Shown here: piece after piece, positions 43,735-53,166 of the stretch
Layout: each line of letters begins with the position of its first letter
Position numbering within the stretch: the stretch's first letter is position 1
Assembly (NCBI GenBank): GCA_029975165.1
Contig: JARKPR010000088.1
Span: forward strand, 124,001-188,000
Length of the DNA stretch: 64,000 nt
Direction: 5' to 3'
Origin: Selenomonadales bacterium
GTDB taxonomy: Bacteria; Bacillota; Negativicutes; Sporomusales; UBA7701
Notes under the pieces: model-generated
Database searches by the model: none
Told to the model about the DNA's origin: nothing
The model's input: only the letters and a program-made list of their open reading frames with translations
Program-made: the position numbers and the translations under genes

Positions 43735-44982
43735 TCATGCTCTGTCGTCCTTGCCGAGGTAGCGGCTGAAGCTGCCGAGGCGGACGCGCGGAAACCGCTC
43801 GGCCAGCCGCCGCAGGAAGACCTTCACCCCCAGGAGCGCGGCCCCTTGGGGCGGCAGCAGCGGCCACACCGCCTCCGGGTCGATGTTGAGGTTGCGGAGC
43901 TGGATCATGTCGACGCCGGTGGCGGCCACGAACTCCTCCCAGGCCGCCGCCTCCTCCGGCCGGTCGTTGAAGCCCGGCAGCAGCAGCATATTCAGCGACA
44001 CGTGCGCGCCGCGGGCCTTGGCGACGGCGATCGACGCCCGCACGTCCGCCAGCGAGTAGCCGCTGCGGTAATAGGCGCGGTGTCCTTCCGGCCGGGCGCT
44101 GATGACGCTCACCCGCATGCTGTCGAGGCCGGCGGCGGCGATCTCCTCGATGCCGGCCGTGTAGCCGGCGTTGGTGTTGATGTTCACCATCCCCCGCTTC
44201 GTTTCCGTCCGTATCTGCCGGATAGCGGCCGCGATCGTGCCCGCCTCCAGCGACGGCTCGCCTTCGCAGCCCTGGCCGAAGCTGATGATCGGCTGCGGCG
44301 CCGTGCGCAGGTGATAGCCGCCGACAGCCGCCACCTCGGCTGCCGTGGGCACGAAGGCTATGCGGCTCTGCGGCGCCGGGCAGCACTCGGCCGGCTGGCG
44401 GGAGATGCAGCCCAGGCAGTCGGCGTTGCAGGCCGGCGACACGGGGATGCCCGCCTCCCAGCGGCGGTAGAAGAGGTTCTGGGCCGTGCAGCAATGCCAT
44501 TCCCGCGAGCAGCGGGCCAGGTGCTCCACGAGGCGGTTGCCGGGCAGGTCATGCCGCACGGCGGCGATGCGGTCCGCCAGGTCGGGCGTGTTGAAGCGGC
44601 GGGGGTCCCATTTGGCGTTGGCGTCGCTCTTGATCGCCGCGGCATAAAAGCGGCCGCGCCGCATGGCTACGGCCGTGTAGCCGTAGAGCGGCAGCGGCGG
44701 CGCCCCTTCCTGGAGGCGGTACGCCGGCAGGTGGGTGCGGGTGTAGCCGGCCGGCAGCATGGCCGCTACCGCCGCCAGCGGGGCGGCGATGGGCGCGACC
44801 GCGCCGTCCTGCGCGGCCAGCGCGCTGCGGCCGGGCAGGAACATCAGGTCGGCTCCCGGCGGCAGGGGGATGAGGTCGGCGGCGGCGAGGACGGCGTCCT
44901 CCCGGCCGTTGCGGCCGACCGCCGCATACCCCGGCGCGTCGTAGATGTTGCCTTTACCGTCCGCGTAAACAGCTGCAAACAT
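43735..44982 (-). CDS. Radical SAM protein with long N-terminal extension
   Basis: A 415-residue enzyme. ATG at 44982 follows GGGGGTAGCC. The [4Fe-4S] motif CNADCLGC (Cys185, 189, 192; CxxxCxxC) is followed by ISFGQGCEGEPSLE and NINTNAGYT, like other radical SAM barrels with a GGEP-like motif. Before it is a 180-residue extension without a known fold and an extra cysteine set (Cys158, 164, 165; then Cys200, 201) that could hold an auxiliary cluster. The substrate is unknown and no partner peptide or tailoring enzyme is adjacent. Similar long radical SAM proteins occur in Negativicutes, from general recollection. Confidence 0.85.
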   Translation of the reverse strand: MFAAVYADGKGNIYDAPGYAAVGRNGREDAVLAAADLIPLPPGADLMFLPGRSALAAQDGAVAPIAAPLAAVAAMLPAGYTRTHLPAYRLQEGAPPLPLYGYTAVAMRRGRFYAAAIKSDANAKWDPRRFNTPDLADRIAAVRHDLPGNRLVEHLARCSREWHCCTAQNLFYRRWEAGIPVSPACNADCLGCISRQPAECCPAPQSRIAFVPTAAEVAAVGGYHLRTAPQPIISFGQGCEGEPSLEAGTIAAAIRQIRTETKRGMVNINTNAGYTAGIEEIAAAGLDSMRVSVISARPEGHRAYYRSGYSLADVRASIAVAKARGAHVSLNMLLLPGFNDRPEEAAAWEEFVAATGVDMIQLRNLNIDPEAVWPLLPPQGAALLGVKVFLRRLAERFPRVRLGSFSRYLGKDDRA

Positions 44983-45062
44983 GGCTACCCCCGTATATCC
45001 ACCGCCGACGCAGGCCTTCGTACCTGCGTTCTCTGTCATTATCTTCTGTCATCTATCTAGCA

Positions 45063-45620
45063 TTATCTGTTATATTCGCTGGCCGCCTTGGCCAGCCCGT
45101 GCTTGAGCACCGCCTCCACCGCGTCGGCCGCCCGTTTGACCGCCTCGACCATCAGCGGCCGCTCTTCGCGGGCAAAACGGCCGAGCACATAGTCGGCCGT
45201 CTCCATGTGTTCCGGCGGCCGGCCGACGCCGATGCGCACGCGGGCGAAGGCGTCGCTGCCGAGATGGTCGAACAGCGACTCGATGCCGCGGTGGCCGCCG
45301 GCGCCGCCTCCCGGGCGCAGCCGCAGCTTGCCGGCCGGCAGGTCGACGTCGTCGTAGACGACGACGAGGTCCTCGGCGGCCAGCTTGTAAAAGCGGACGA
45401 AGGCTCCGACCGCCTGGCCGCTGAGGTTCATATACGTCTGCGGCTTGACCAGCAGGACGGGTTCCGCGCCGCGGTGCTCGGCGAACTGGGCGGCGAACTT
45501 CTCCCGCCAGCCGGTCACGCCCCAGCGGCCGGCCAGCTCGTCCACCGCCATGAACCCGACGTTGTGGCGGGTGGCGCTGTACTCCCGCCCGGGATTGCCC
45601 AGGCCGACAACGATTTTCAC
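45063..45620 (-). CDS. pth: Peptidyl-tRNA hydrolase
   Basis: A 185-residue enzyme recycling tRNA from stalled peptidyl-tRNA. Catalytic residues are visible: Asn9 (GLGNPG), His19 (TRHNVGF) and Asp93-region DDVDLPAGKLRL. GGGAGGHRGIESL and MNLSG match too. GTG start after GGAGGAATG, two bases from the polysaccharide deacetylase stop. Length is normal. Confidence 0.94.
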   Translation of the reverse strand: MKIVVGLGNPGREYSATRHNVGFMAVDELAGRWGVTGWREKFAAQFAEHRGAEPVLLVKPQTYMNLSGQAVGAFVRFYKLAAEDLVVVYDDVDLPAGKLRLRPGGGAGGHRGIESLFDHLGSDAFARVRIGVGRPPEHMETADYVLGRFAREERPLMVEAVKRAADAVEAVLKHGLAKAASEYNR

Positions 45621-45621
45621 G

Positions 45622-46437
45622 TCATTCCTCCGTCTCGAGAATTTCGTCCACGGTGACGAACTTGTAGCCTTGCGCCTTAAGGGCGCGGATGATTTCCCTT
45701 GTTGCGGCCACCGTCTGGGCCCGCGGCGCCGTCCCGGCCACGCCGTCGCCGTCGTGCAGCAGGATGACCGCGCCGCTCTTCACCTTGTTGAGCGTGCGCT
45801 TGACGATCGCTTCCACGCCGGGGTTGGTCCAGTCGCGGCTGAGCACCGACCACTCGACGACCTTGAGGCCGCGCTCGGCCATCACTTCCAGGACGACGGC
45901 GTCGCGAAAGCCGTGCGGCGAGCGCACCACCTTGGCCGGAGAGCCGGTGACGGCCGCGATGGCCTTGTTCGTGCGGTCGACCTCGTCGGCGATCGTCGCC
46001 CGGTCGGCCTTGAGGAGATCGATATGGTTATAGGTATGGTTGCCCACCTGATGGCCTTCGGCGACTTCGCGCCGCACCAGGTCGGGATATTTGGCGACAT
46101 TCCTGCCAATGACGAAAAAGGTGGCCGGCACCCCTTCCTCGCGGAGGATGTCGAGCACCTGGCCGGTGTACGGCGGGTATGGCCCGTCGTCGAACGTCAG
46201 GGCGACGATTTTCTGGCTGGTCTTGACCTCGGAAAAGGTCGGCCCGTAGAAACGGTTGCCCGGCAGCACGGCGTTGAGCGTAAAAACGAAGCCGGCGATG
46301 ATGCCGAGCATGGCCAGCCACAGGCCCAGCCGGGCCGGGCGCCGCAGCAGGCGCAGGTAATCGAGCACCAGGCCGGCGAGCACGACCACGGTCAGCACGG
46401 CGAGGATGCTGATGAGCGGCATCTTTATATCAAACAT
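45622..46437 (-). CDS. Polysaccharide deacetylase (NodB-type)
   Basis: A 271-residue membrane-anchored protein: two N-terminal hydrophobic segments (about 6-28 and 38-58) and a NodB deacetylase domain. Metal and catalytic residues are visible: TFDDGPY (81-87), HTYNH (134-138) and LLHDGDG. It removes acetyl groups from peptidoglycan or another glycan, perhaps cortex or surface polymer. ATG overlaps the end of the GNAT gene. It is one of the row of cell-envelope genes (deacetylase, prs, glmU). Confidence 0.88.
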   Translation of the reverse strand: MFDIKMPLISILAVLTVVVLAGLVLDYLRLLRRPARLGLWLAMLGIIAGFVFTLNAVLPGNRFYGPTFSEVKTSQKIVALTFDDGPYPPYTGQVLDILREEGVPATFFVIGRNVAKYPDLVRREVAEGHQVGNHTYNHIDLLKADRATIADEVDRTNKAIAAVTGSPAKVVRSPHGFRDAVVLEVMAERGLKVVEWSVLSRDWTNPGVEAIVKRTLNKVKSGAVILLHDGDGVAGTAPRAQTVAATREIIRALKAQGYKFVTVDEILETEE

Positions 46438-47071
46438 GGTCCCGCCCCATCTCTTTCATCATTATCAGCCAGGGGCCCTGGGAGTCGTGGGTAAACCCGG
46501 CGGCGGCGAAGCCGCAGTCTTCGTAGACCCTGATCGCCGGCGCGTTGTCCGGGCGCACCTCCAGGCGCACCCGCGCGGCCTTGCGGTCGCGGAAGTAAGC
46601 CAGTGCGGCCGCCATCATCGCCCTGGCCAGGCCCCGGCCCCGCCAGGACGGCGCCACGGCGATCGACAGGATGCGGGCGCTCGCCGCCTTGGTCGGCGCG
46701 GCCGCCGACCGCAGGAAGGCCAGCTTGTTGAGCAATATCACCTTGACCGGATGGAGCCCGAAACCGTACCGGCCGGTCAGCCACCGCCACGCCCACTTGA
46801 AGACATGGCCGCCGGTCACGGCCCGCAGCCATAGGCGCGGCAGCGCCGTAGGGGCAAAACAGTAGCCGACCACCTCGTCGCCGGCGCGGGCCACGATGGC
46901 CGCCGCCGGCTCGGCCTCGTACACGAGGGCGAAGACGTCCTGCATCGCCTGCGGGGCGGGCAGCCGGCCGCAGTGGTGCAGGACGCTGGCCGCGAAGCTG
47001 ACGGTGAACAGCGCGGCGATGGCCGGGATGTCGGCGGCCCGGGCCGCCTCGACACGGTAGGCCCTGTTCAT
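46430..47071 (-). CDS. GNAT-family N-acetyltransferase
   Basis: A 213-residue cytosolic acetyltransferase. The acetyl-CoA motif is VAPSWRGRGLARAMMAAAL (near 141-160), followed by VRLEVRPDNAPAIRVYEDCGF. The N-terminal part has RVEAARAADIPAIAALF. The substrate cannot be named. It is between prs and the deacetylase with an 8-base overlap at its end; its ribosome site is weak, suggesting coupling to prs. Confidence 0.8.
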   Translation of the reverse strand: MNRAYRVEAARAADIPAIAALFTVSFAASVLHHCGRLPAPQAMQDVFALVYEAEPAAAIVARAGDEVVGYCFAPTALPRLWLRAVTGGHVFKWAWRWLTGRYGFGLHPVKVILLNKLAFLRSAAAPTKAASARILSIAVAPSWRGRGLARAMMAAALAYFRDRKAARVRLEVRPDNAPAIRVYEDCGFAAAGFTHDSQGPWLIMMKEMGRDHV

Positions 47072-47078
47072 GATATTC

Positions 47079-48032
47079 TCAGTCGTCGAAAAGTTTGCTT
47101 ACCGACAAGTCGCCGAAAATGCGGATGATCGCTTCGCCGAAGATGGGCGCCACCGACAGCACCTTGAGCTTATCCATATACTTGCCGTCCGGCACGGGGA
47201 TGGTGTTGGTGACGATCAGTTCCTTGATGTTCGACTCCGCCACTTTTTCCACGGCCGGCGGGCTCAGGACAGGGTGGGTGGCGCAGGCGTAGACCTCTCT
47301 GGCGCCGTAGTTGGCGAGCGCCTTGGCGCCCTCGGTCAGCGACCCGGCCGTGTCGACGATGTCGTCCACCACCACGGCCGTCTTGCCGCCAACGTTGCCG
47401 ATGAGGTTCATGACCTCGGCCACGCCCGGCGCCGGCCGGCGTTTCTCGATGATGGCGATCGGACAGTGGAGCCTGTCCGCCAGCAGCCTGGCCCGCGTCA
47501 CGCCGCCAAGGTCGGGCGAGACGACCACCAGGTCCTCCAGCCCCTTGGCGAGGAAGTAATCGGCCAGGATGGGCACCCCGAGCAGGTGATCGACCGGGAT
47601 GTCGAAGAAGCCCTGGATCTGACCGGCGTGCAGGTCCATGGTCACGACCCGCGTGACGCCGGTGACGGTGAGCAGGTTGGCGATCAGCTTGGCCGAGATC
47701 GGCTCCCGGCCCCTGGTTTTGCGGTCCTGGCGGGCGTAGCCGTAATAAGGGATGACGGCGGTGATGTTGGCGGCCGAGGCCCGTTTGACGGCGTCGACCA
47801 TGAACAGCAGCTCCATAATGGTATCGTTCACCGGTTCGCAGGTCGGCTGGACGATGAATACGTCCGCACCGCGCACGCTTTCCTCGATCATCACCTGGGT
47901 TTCCCCGTTGTTGAAGCGGCCGACGAAGGCGTCGCCCAGCGCCAGCCCGAGATAAGCGGCGATTTCCTCCGCCAGCTGACGGTTGGAGTTACCTGAGAAG
48001 ATCCGCAGTCGCTTACCGTTGTCCAATACCAT
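47079..48032 (-). CDS. prs: Ribose-phosphate pyrophosphokinase
   Basis: A 317-residue PRPP synthetase. Motifs: the Mg/ATP segment [39 protein letters not shown], and the PRPP-binding loop [25 protein letters not shown] start after GGGGGAGTAG. It supplies PRPP to purine, pyrimidine, His and Trp synthesis. It forms a cluster with glmU and purR as in B. subtilis. Confidence 0.96.
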   Translation of the reverse strand: MVLDNGKRLRIFSGNSNRQLAEEIAAYLGLALGDAFVGRFNNGETQVMIEESVRGADVFIVQPTCEPVNDTIMELLFMVDAVKRASAANITAVIPYYGYARQDRKTRGREPISAKLIANLLTVTGVTRVVTMDLHAGQIQGFFDIPVDHLLGVPILADYFLAKGLEDLVVVSPDLGGVTRARLLADRLHCPIAIIEKRRPAPGVAEVMNLIGNVGGKTAVVVDDIVDTAGSLTEGAKALANYGAREVYACATHPVLSPPAVEKVAESNIKELIVTNTIPVPDGKYMDKLKVLSVAPIFGEAIIRIFGDLSVSKLFDD

Positions 48033-48047
48033 TTCTACTCCCCCAAA

Positions 48048-49415
48048 TCAACCTTTGTGCTTGATGACCCAGCCTTCGATGTTGGCCTGGCGGGCCCGCG
48101 CCACGCCCAGCGCGTCGGGCGGGACGTCCTTGGTGATCGTCGAGCCGGCGCCGATGAACGAACCGCGGCCGACGGTGACCGGCGCCACCAGGTTGGTGTT
48201 GCAGCCGATGAAGGCGTCGTCCTCAATGACCGTACGGTGCTTCTTCTTGCCGTCGTAGTTCACGGTGATCGTGCCGGAGCCGATGTTGACCCCGGCCCCC
48301 ATATCGGTGTCGCCGATGTAGCTGAGGTGCGGCACCTTGCTGTCGCGGCCGACGGTGCTGTTTTTGATTTCCACGAAATTGCCCACCTTGGCGCCGTCGG
48401 CCAGAACGGTCGCCGGCCGCAGGTGGACATACGGCCCGACGGTGACGCCGTTGCCGACCGTGCACTCGTGGGCGTAGGAAAAATGGATGGTCGTGTTGTC
48501 GCCCAGCACCGTGTCGGCGAGGCGGGTGTTGGGGCCGACGGCGCAGCCGCTGCCGATGCGAGTCGCTCCCTCCAGCCAGGTGAAGGGGTAGACGACGGTG
48601 TCGGCGGCGATGCTTACGCCGGCGTCGATGAAGGTGGAATCGGGGTCCATTATCGTCACGCCGCTGTCCATCAGCTCTTCGAGCTTGCGGCGGCGCAGAA
48701 TCTTCTCCGCTTCGGCCAACTGCCGGCGGGAGTTTATCCCCAGCGTTTCGCGGTCGTCCTCGGCCGTCAGCGCCCACACCTTGGCTCCCTGGGCCACGAA
48801 CATGCCGACAACGTCGGTGAGGTAGTATTCGCCCTGCTTATTGTCGCAGGTCAGGCCGGCGAGCGCCGCCAGCAGCGGCTGGCACTCGAAACAGTATATG
48901 CCGGTGTTGATCTCGTTCACCGCCAGCTCCGCGGGGCTGGCGTCCTTGTGCTCGATGATTTTAGCCACCCGGCCCGCCCTGTCGCGGATCACCCGGCCGT
49001 AGGCGCCGGGGTCGTCCATCCTGGCGGTCAGCACGGTGGCCGCCGCCCCGGCCTCGCGGTGGGCGGCGTACAGGCGGCCCAGGAGGTCGGCAGTCAAGAG
49101 CGGCGTATCGCCGCATAGCACCATGACCGTGCCGGCGTAACCGCCGAGCGCCGCTTGGGCCTGCATGACGGCATGGCCGGTACCGAGCTGCTCGGCCTGG
49201 ATGACGAATTCGCTCGCCGGGCCGATCGCCGCCTCGACCGCGGCGGCGCCGAAGCCGATGACGGTGACGCAGCGGGCTGCGCCGGCCTGCCTGGCGGCTG
49301 CCAGTACATGGGCCAGCATCGGCTCGCCGCCCACCTGGTGCAGCACCTTCGGCAGCGCCGACTTCATCCGCGTTCCTTTGCCGGCGGCAAGCACCACCGC
49401 CACAAATTCTGCCAT
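48048..49415 (-). CDS. glmU: Bifunctional GlmU (GlcN-1-P acetyltransferase / GlcNAc-1-P uridylyltransferase)
   Basis: A 455-residue enzyme making UDP-GlcNAc. The uridylyltransferase half (1-230) starts VVLAAGKGTRMKSALPKVLH; the acetyltransferase half is a left-handed beta helix of hexapeptide repeats (about 250-430), with VNYDGKKKHRT and GSGTITVN. Length is family-typical. ATG follows AAAGGAGG. It sits between ilvA and prs. Confidence 0.96.
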   Translation of the reverse strand: MAEFVAVVLAAGKGTRMKSALPKVLHQVGGEPMLAHVLAAARQAGAARCVTVIGFGAAAVEAAIGPASEFVIQAEQLGTGHAVMQAQAALGGYAGTVMVLCGDTPLLTADLLGRLYAAHREAGAAATVLTARMDDPGAYGRVIRDRAGRVAKIIEHKDASPAELAVNEINTGIYCFECQPLLAALAGLTCDNKQGEYYLTDVVGMFVAQGAKVWALTAEDDRETLGINSRRQLAEAEKILRRRKLEELMDSGVTIMDPDSTFIDAGVSIAADTVVYPFTWLEGATRIGSGCAVGPNTRLADTVLGDNTTIHFSYAHECTVGNGVTVGPYVHLRPATVLADGAKVGNFVEIKNSTVGRDSKVPHLSYIGDTDMGAGVNIGSGTITVNYDGKKKHRTVIEDDAFIGCNTNLVAPVTVGRGSFIGAGSTITKDVPPDALGVARARQANIEGWVIKHKG

Positions 49416-49472
49416 ATTTTCGCCTCCTTTGTCCCAAAGGAAGTTATTTTCGACACCGGGGGCGGTTTTCCT

Positions 49473-50690
49473 CTACAAAATCTCGACGTTATATCCTTCC
49501 TTCCGGAGGGTGGCGAGAATTTCCTCGGTATGCATGGTGTCGCGCGTCTCCAGGCTGATTTCGACGATCGACTGGCCGATGGGCACGTTGCGCTCCACCC
49601 GGTCGTGGTAGACATAGATGACGTTGGCCCGCAGTGCGGCGATGATCGACAGCAGGCGGTGGAGCGCGCCGGGGCGGTCGAGCACCAGCGTGGCGATCTT
49701 CACCCGCCGGCCGGCCTTGACCAGGCCGCGTTCGATGATACGGGAGATCATGTTGACGTCGATGTTCCCGCCGGAGATGACGCACGCCATCTTGCCCCGG
49801 GCGGGGAGCTTGCCGTGGAGCAGCGCGGCGAGGCTCACCGCCCCGGCCCCCTCCACCATCAGCTTGGCCCGCTCCAGCAGCATGAGGATGGTGCTGGCGA
49901 TCGCCTCGTCGTCGATGACCACCATATCGTCCACATATTTATCGATAATGGCGAAGGTTTTATCCCCCGGCGCCTTGACGGCGATGCCGTCGGCCATCGT
50001 CGTCGCGTCGGCTACCGTCTTGAGGGCGTGGCACTGCTTGGACATATACATCGCCGGCGCCCCTTGGGCCTGGACGCCGTAAATTTTGACGTGCGGCGCC
50101 AGTTCCTTGACCGCCAGGGCGATGCCGGCGAGCAGGCCGCCGCCGCCCACCGGCACGACGATGCTCGTCACATCGGTCAATTCCTCGATGATTTCCAGGC
50201 CGATCGTTCCCTGGCCGGCGATGACGGCGTAGTCGTTGAAGGCGTGGATGAAGGTCTGGCCGGTGGCTTTCTGCAGCTCGACGGCCCGGTCGTAGGCCTC
50301 GTCGTACACCGACCCGCACAGGACCACCTCCGCCCCGTAGCCGCGGGTGGCGATGATCTTGGCCAGCGGCGCCACCTCGGGCATCACGATCGTGGCCCGC
50401 GTGCCGGCCGCCGTGGCCGCCGACGCCACTCCCTGGGCGTGGTTGCCGGCCGAGGCGGCGATCACGCCGCAGGCCTTCTCTGCCGGGGTCAGGCTGCGGA
50501 TCTTGTTGTACGCGCCGCGGATCTTGAACGAGCCCGTTTTTTGCATGTTCTCCAGCTTCAGATAAACATCGCAGCCCGCCATCTGGCTGAATGTCCGGCT
50601 GCGGTCGACCGGTGTGGCGTGAACCACGCCCCGCATCGCATCCTTGGCCGCCTGGACGTCGGCCAAGGCGACGCCAACCGATTCCTCCAT
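49473..50690 (-). CDS. ilvA: Threonine ammonia-lyase (IlvA/TdcB type) with C-terminal ACT domain
   Basis: A 405-residue PLP enzyme converting threonine to 2-oxobutyrate. ATG at 50690 follows GGGGGGACAG. The PLP lysine is Lys56 in KTGSFKIRGA; ASAGNHAQGV (about 82-91) and VPVGGGGLLAGIA follow. A single ACT domain (about 325-405) marks the short regulated form found in Firmicutes. It may serve catabolism (2-oxobutyrate to propionyl-CoA) or isoleucine synthesis. Its location between purR and glmU is unusual relative to B. subtilis. Confidence 0.92.
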   Translation of the reverse strand: MEESVGVALADVQAAKDAMRGVVHATPVDRSRTFSQMAGCDVYLKLENMQKTGSFKIRGAYNKIRSLTPAEKACGVIAASAGNHAQGVASAATAAGTRATIVMPEVAPLAKIIATRGYGAEVVLCGSVYDEAYDRAVELQKATGQTFIHAFNDYAVIAGQGTIGLEIIEELTDVTSIVVPVGGGGLLAGIALAVKELAPHVKIYGVQAQGAPAMYMSKQCHALKTVADATTMADGIAVKAPGDKTFAIIDKYVDDMVVIDDEAIASTILMLLERAKLMVEGAGAVSLAALLHGKLPARGKMACVISGGNIDVNMISRIIERGLVKAGRRVKIATLVLDRPGALHRLLSIIAALRANVIYVYHDRVERNVPIGQSIVEISLETRDTMHTEEILATLRKEGYNVEIL

Positions 50691-50715
50691 CGCTGTCCCC
50701 CCGTCTTTCGGCCCG

Positions 50716-51528
50716 TTACAGGGCCGGTCGGATGTCCGTCTTTTTATTATGCTCATCAACCTCGCGGAGGATAAGGAGGGGCAAAAAGCTGTCCACGAGT
50801 TTGGCCGCCGGTTCGGCGGTGGCCACGAGCACGCCGATGCCGGCCACCGTGGCGCCCACCTCCAGGGCCAGGTCCATAAGGCCGCGGGCCGTGCCGCCGG
50901 CCTTCATGAAGTCGTCGATGATCAGCACCCGCGCCCCGGCCGGCACCGCCCGCTTGGGCAGCGACATCGTCTGGATGCGGCGGGAGGAGCCGGTAACATA
51001 GTTTATGCTCACCGCCGTGCCCTCCGTTACCCGGCTGCCCCGCCGCACCGTCACCAGCGGCAGGTTGAACGCCCGGGCGGTGGCGAACGCCAGCGGGATG
51101 CCCTTCGTTTCCACCGTCATGATATGATCGGGAGCGGCGGCCGCGAAGCTGGTCAGGAACACCTCGCCCACCTGCGCCATCAGCCGGGGGGAGAAGAGGA
51201 TGTCCGACATGTAAAGGAAGCCGCCGGGGATGATCCTGTCGGGGGTGGCCAGCTTTTCGGCCAGCCCTGCCAGCAGGTCATGGGTCGCCGCGTCCGTTTT
51301 GACCGGCACCAGCCGCACGCCGCCGGCCGCGCCGGCCACCGTTTCCAGCCGGCCGAGGCCAAAGGCCGCCAGCGCCTGGCGCACAGCCTCGAAGTCTTCC
51401 GACAGCGTCGATTTGGCGACCCCGAACAGGGTACAGAAATGCCCCAGGGAAAACAACTGGCCGGGGTTGTCGGCCAGCATCTTGGTCAGTACGATCCGCC
51501 GTCCCTGCCGGTTAGCAGTCTTGTCCAT
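50716..51528 (-). CDS. purR: Pur operon repressor PurR (PRPP-binding)
   Basis: A 270-residue Gram-positive PurR: a winged-helix N-terminus (about 1-72, with LFSLGHFCTLFGVAKSTLSED) and a PRT domain with the PRPP loop VLIIDDFMKAGGTARGL. In B. subtilis it represses purine genes until PRPP rises. The order ispE-purR-glmU-prs is partly conserved here. A G-rich dyad upstream may be a PurBox. Confidence 0.92.
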   Translation of the reverse strand: MDKTANRQGRRIVLTKMLADNPGQLFSLGHFCTLFGVAKSTLSEDFEAVRQALAAFGLGRLETVAGAAGGVRLVPVKTDAATHDLLAGLAEKLATPDRIIPGGFLYMSDILFSPRLMAQVGEVFLTSFAAAAPDHIMTVETKGIPLAFATARAFNLPLVTVRRGSRVTEGTAVSINYVTGSSRRIQTMSLPKRAVPAGARVLIIDDFMKAGGTARGLMDLALEVGATVAGIGVLVATAEPAAKLVDSFLPLLILREVDEHNKKTDIRPAL

Positions 51529-51542
51529 TCATCCTCCGCGCC

Positions 51543-51564
51543 GGGGGAATACGAACGTTCCCCC
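51543..51564. promoter_or_regulatory. Palindrome with CGAAC core upstream of purR
   Basis: GGGGGAA/TTCCCCC stem around TACGAACG, 15 bases before the purR start. The CGAAC core resembles half of a PurBox, hence a possible autoregulatory site. Weak evidence. Confidence 0.3.
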
Positions 51565-51690
51565 GTCCGTAAACATTTTTATTCACTTTCTCCCGCCGGG
51601 GCGGCAATTCCTGCCCAGAGTCGGAAAGAACCGGCCAAAATATAGCGAAAGCGCGACAACATATCGCGCCTTGGTTATATGCCTATAGTG

Positions 51691-52449
51691 TTACGCCCGC
51701 AGGGAAAAAGTCGCCCGTACCAGTTCCAGGTCGCTCGGCTTGTCGACATCGATGCCCAGTTCGGCGTACGGCGACTTGACCACCGCCCCCCGCACGCCGA
51801 GCAGTTCCGATACCCGCTGCTCCACATCCTTGAGGCCCAGCGCCCCCAGCAGGAAGCGGATGACGAACGACCAGCCCAGCATGCGGCACAGCACCAGGGG
51901 ATGCTTGCGCTCGGCGATAAACCGCTCCGCCACCAGAGCGCACTGGTCGACGATCGCCGGGTTGACCAAAAACAGGTTGCCGCCCGTGTAGACGCCTTCG
52001 CGGAGGCGGACGTAGGTGCGCTTGTTGCCCGGAAAGCGGCGCTCGTTCACCTCTTTGGGCACGATGGGATAGTAGAGATCGGCCTCCGTCCGGCCGCACT
52101 GGATGAGAAAATCGTTCACCGCCTCGGCCGTGAGCAACGGGATATCGGCCGTCGCCACCAGTACGGGGCGGGAATGGCCGATGCCCCGCATACCGATGCG
52201 GATGGTATCGATGATCGTCGGTCCGCTCATCAAGATTTCCGTTCCCGGGGGAAAATCGCACCCTGCCAATTCGGCCACCGGACCGAGTACGAAAATACGC
52301 TCGACATGGCGGGAGGCTGCCAGCGCCTCGGCGACGAACGTCACCATCGGCTTGCCGGCGATGTCAATCAGTGCTTCGTAGCAATGGGGCGTATACTTGC
52401 TCAATTCCTCGCTGTTTTCACCACCCGCCAGGATTATGGCGTCGTACAT
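51691..52449 (-). CDS. MobA-like NTP transferase family protein
   Basis: A 252-residue nucleotidyltransferase: N-terminal IILAGGENSEEL and GKPMVTFVAEALAAS, then LVATADIPLLTAEAVNDFL (metal-binding Asp), matching the MobA/NTP_transf_3 fold. Sugar- or cofactor-NDP synthesis is the likely reaction, but the exact substrate is not visible. It lies between GntR and purR, where B. subtilis has spoVG and yabJ. Confidence 0.85.
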   Translation of the reverse strand: MYDAIILAGGENSEELSKYTPHCYEALIDIAGKPMVTFVAEALAASRHVERIFVLGPVAELAGCDFPPGTEILMSGPTIIDTIRIGMRGIGHSRPVLVATADIPLLTAEAVNDFLIQCGRTEADLYYPIVPKEVNERRFPGNKRTYVRLREGVYTGGNLFLVNPAIVDQCALVAERFIAERKHPLVLCRMLGWSFVIRFLLGALGLKDVEQRVSELLGVRGAVVKSPYAELGIDVDKPSDLELVRATFSLRA

Positions 52450-52479
52450 CGGGGTGCTAACCTCCCTGTATGATTCCGA

Positions 52480-53166
52480 CTAACGCTTCTGCCGGCGTTC
52501 GTTGAGATCGTTGAGCAGCGTCTGTTCGGCATTCTCCATATGCTCGCGGGCATACTGCTGGGCGAGCTCCGGGTCGCGCTGGGCAATGGCCTCCACCAGC
52601 CGGCGGTGCTCTCCGAGCGTATTTATCAGCCGTCCGGGATACGCCATCGAGATCGAACGGAAGCGGGTGATCTGCTCGCGCAGGTTGCTGATGATCCCCA
52701 CCAGCCGGTCGTTGCGGCTGGCGCGGTACAGCACGTCGTGAAACTCGGTGTCGGCGTCGACTATTTTGTCCGCCTGGCCGTTATCAATATATTCGCCGAT
52801 CGTGACCAGCAGACGCTCCATCTGCTCCAGTTCCTCCTCGGTGATCCGCTCGGCGGCCAGCCCGGCCGCAAGCACGTCAAGCGCCGTGCGGATCTCGAAC
52901 ACCTCGTTGATGTCCTTGATCGACAGGTCGGAAACATATGTGCCGCGGCGCGGCACCATCACCAGGAAACCTTCCAGCTCCAGCCGCCTGATCGCTTCCC
53001 GCACCGGGGTGCGGCTGACGCCGAGTTCCTCGGCCATCTGTATCTCCATCAGGCGTTCCCCCGGCTTGAGGATGCCGGTGGTGATCGCCTCCCGCAGCGC
53101 TTCGCTGACGACCTCCCGCAAAGGCTTGTAGGTGTCGAGCTTAATCGGTGGCAGCCGTCGGTCCAT
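52480..53166 (-). CDS. GntR/FadR-family transcriptional regulator
   Basis: A 228-residue regulator: winged HTH (about 15-85, with AITTGILKPGERLMEIQM and LGVSRTPVREAIRRLELEG) and an FCD domain with metal-type residues FHDVLYRAS and EHRRLVEAI. Its start overlaps the ispE 3' end by 26 bases, so it is translationally linked to ispE. The regulated genes are unknown. It may control the NTP transferase downstream. Confidence 0.9.
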   Translation of the reverse strand: MDRRLPPIKLDTYKPLREVVSEALREAITTGILKPGERLMEIQMAEELGVSRTPVREAIRRLELEGFLVMVPRRGTYVSDLSIKDINEVFEIRTALDVLAAGLAAERITEEELEQMERLLVTIGEYIDNGQADKIVDADTEFHDVLYRASRNDRLVGIISNLREQITRFRSISMAYPGRLINTLGEHRRLVEAIAQRDPELAQQYAREHMENAEQTLLNDLNERRQKR

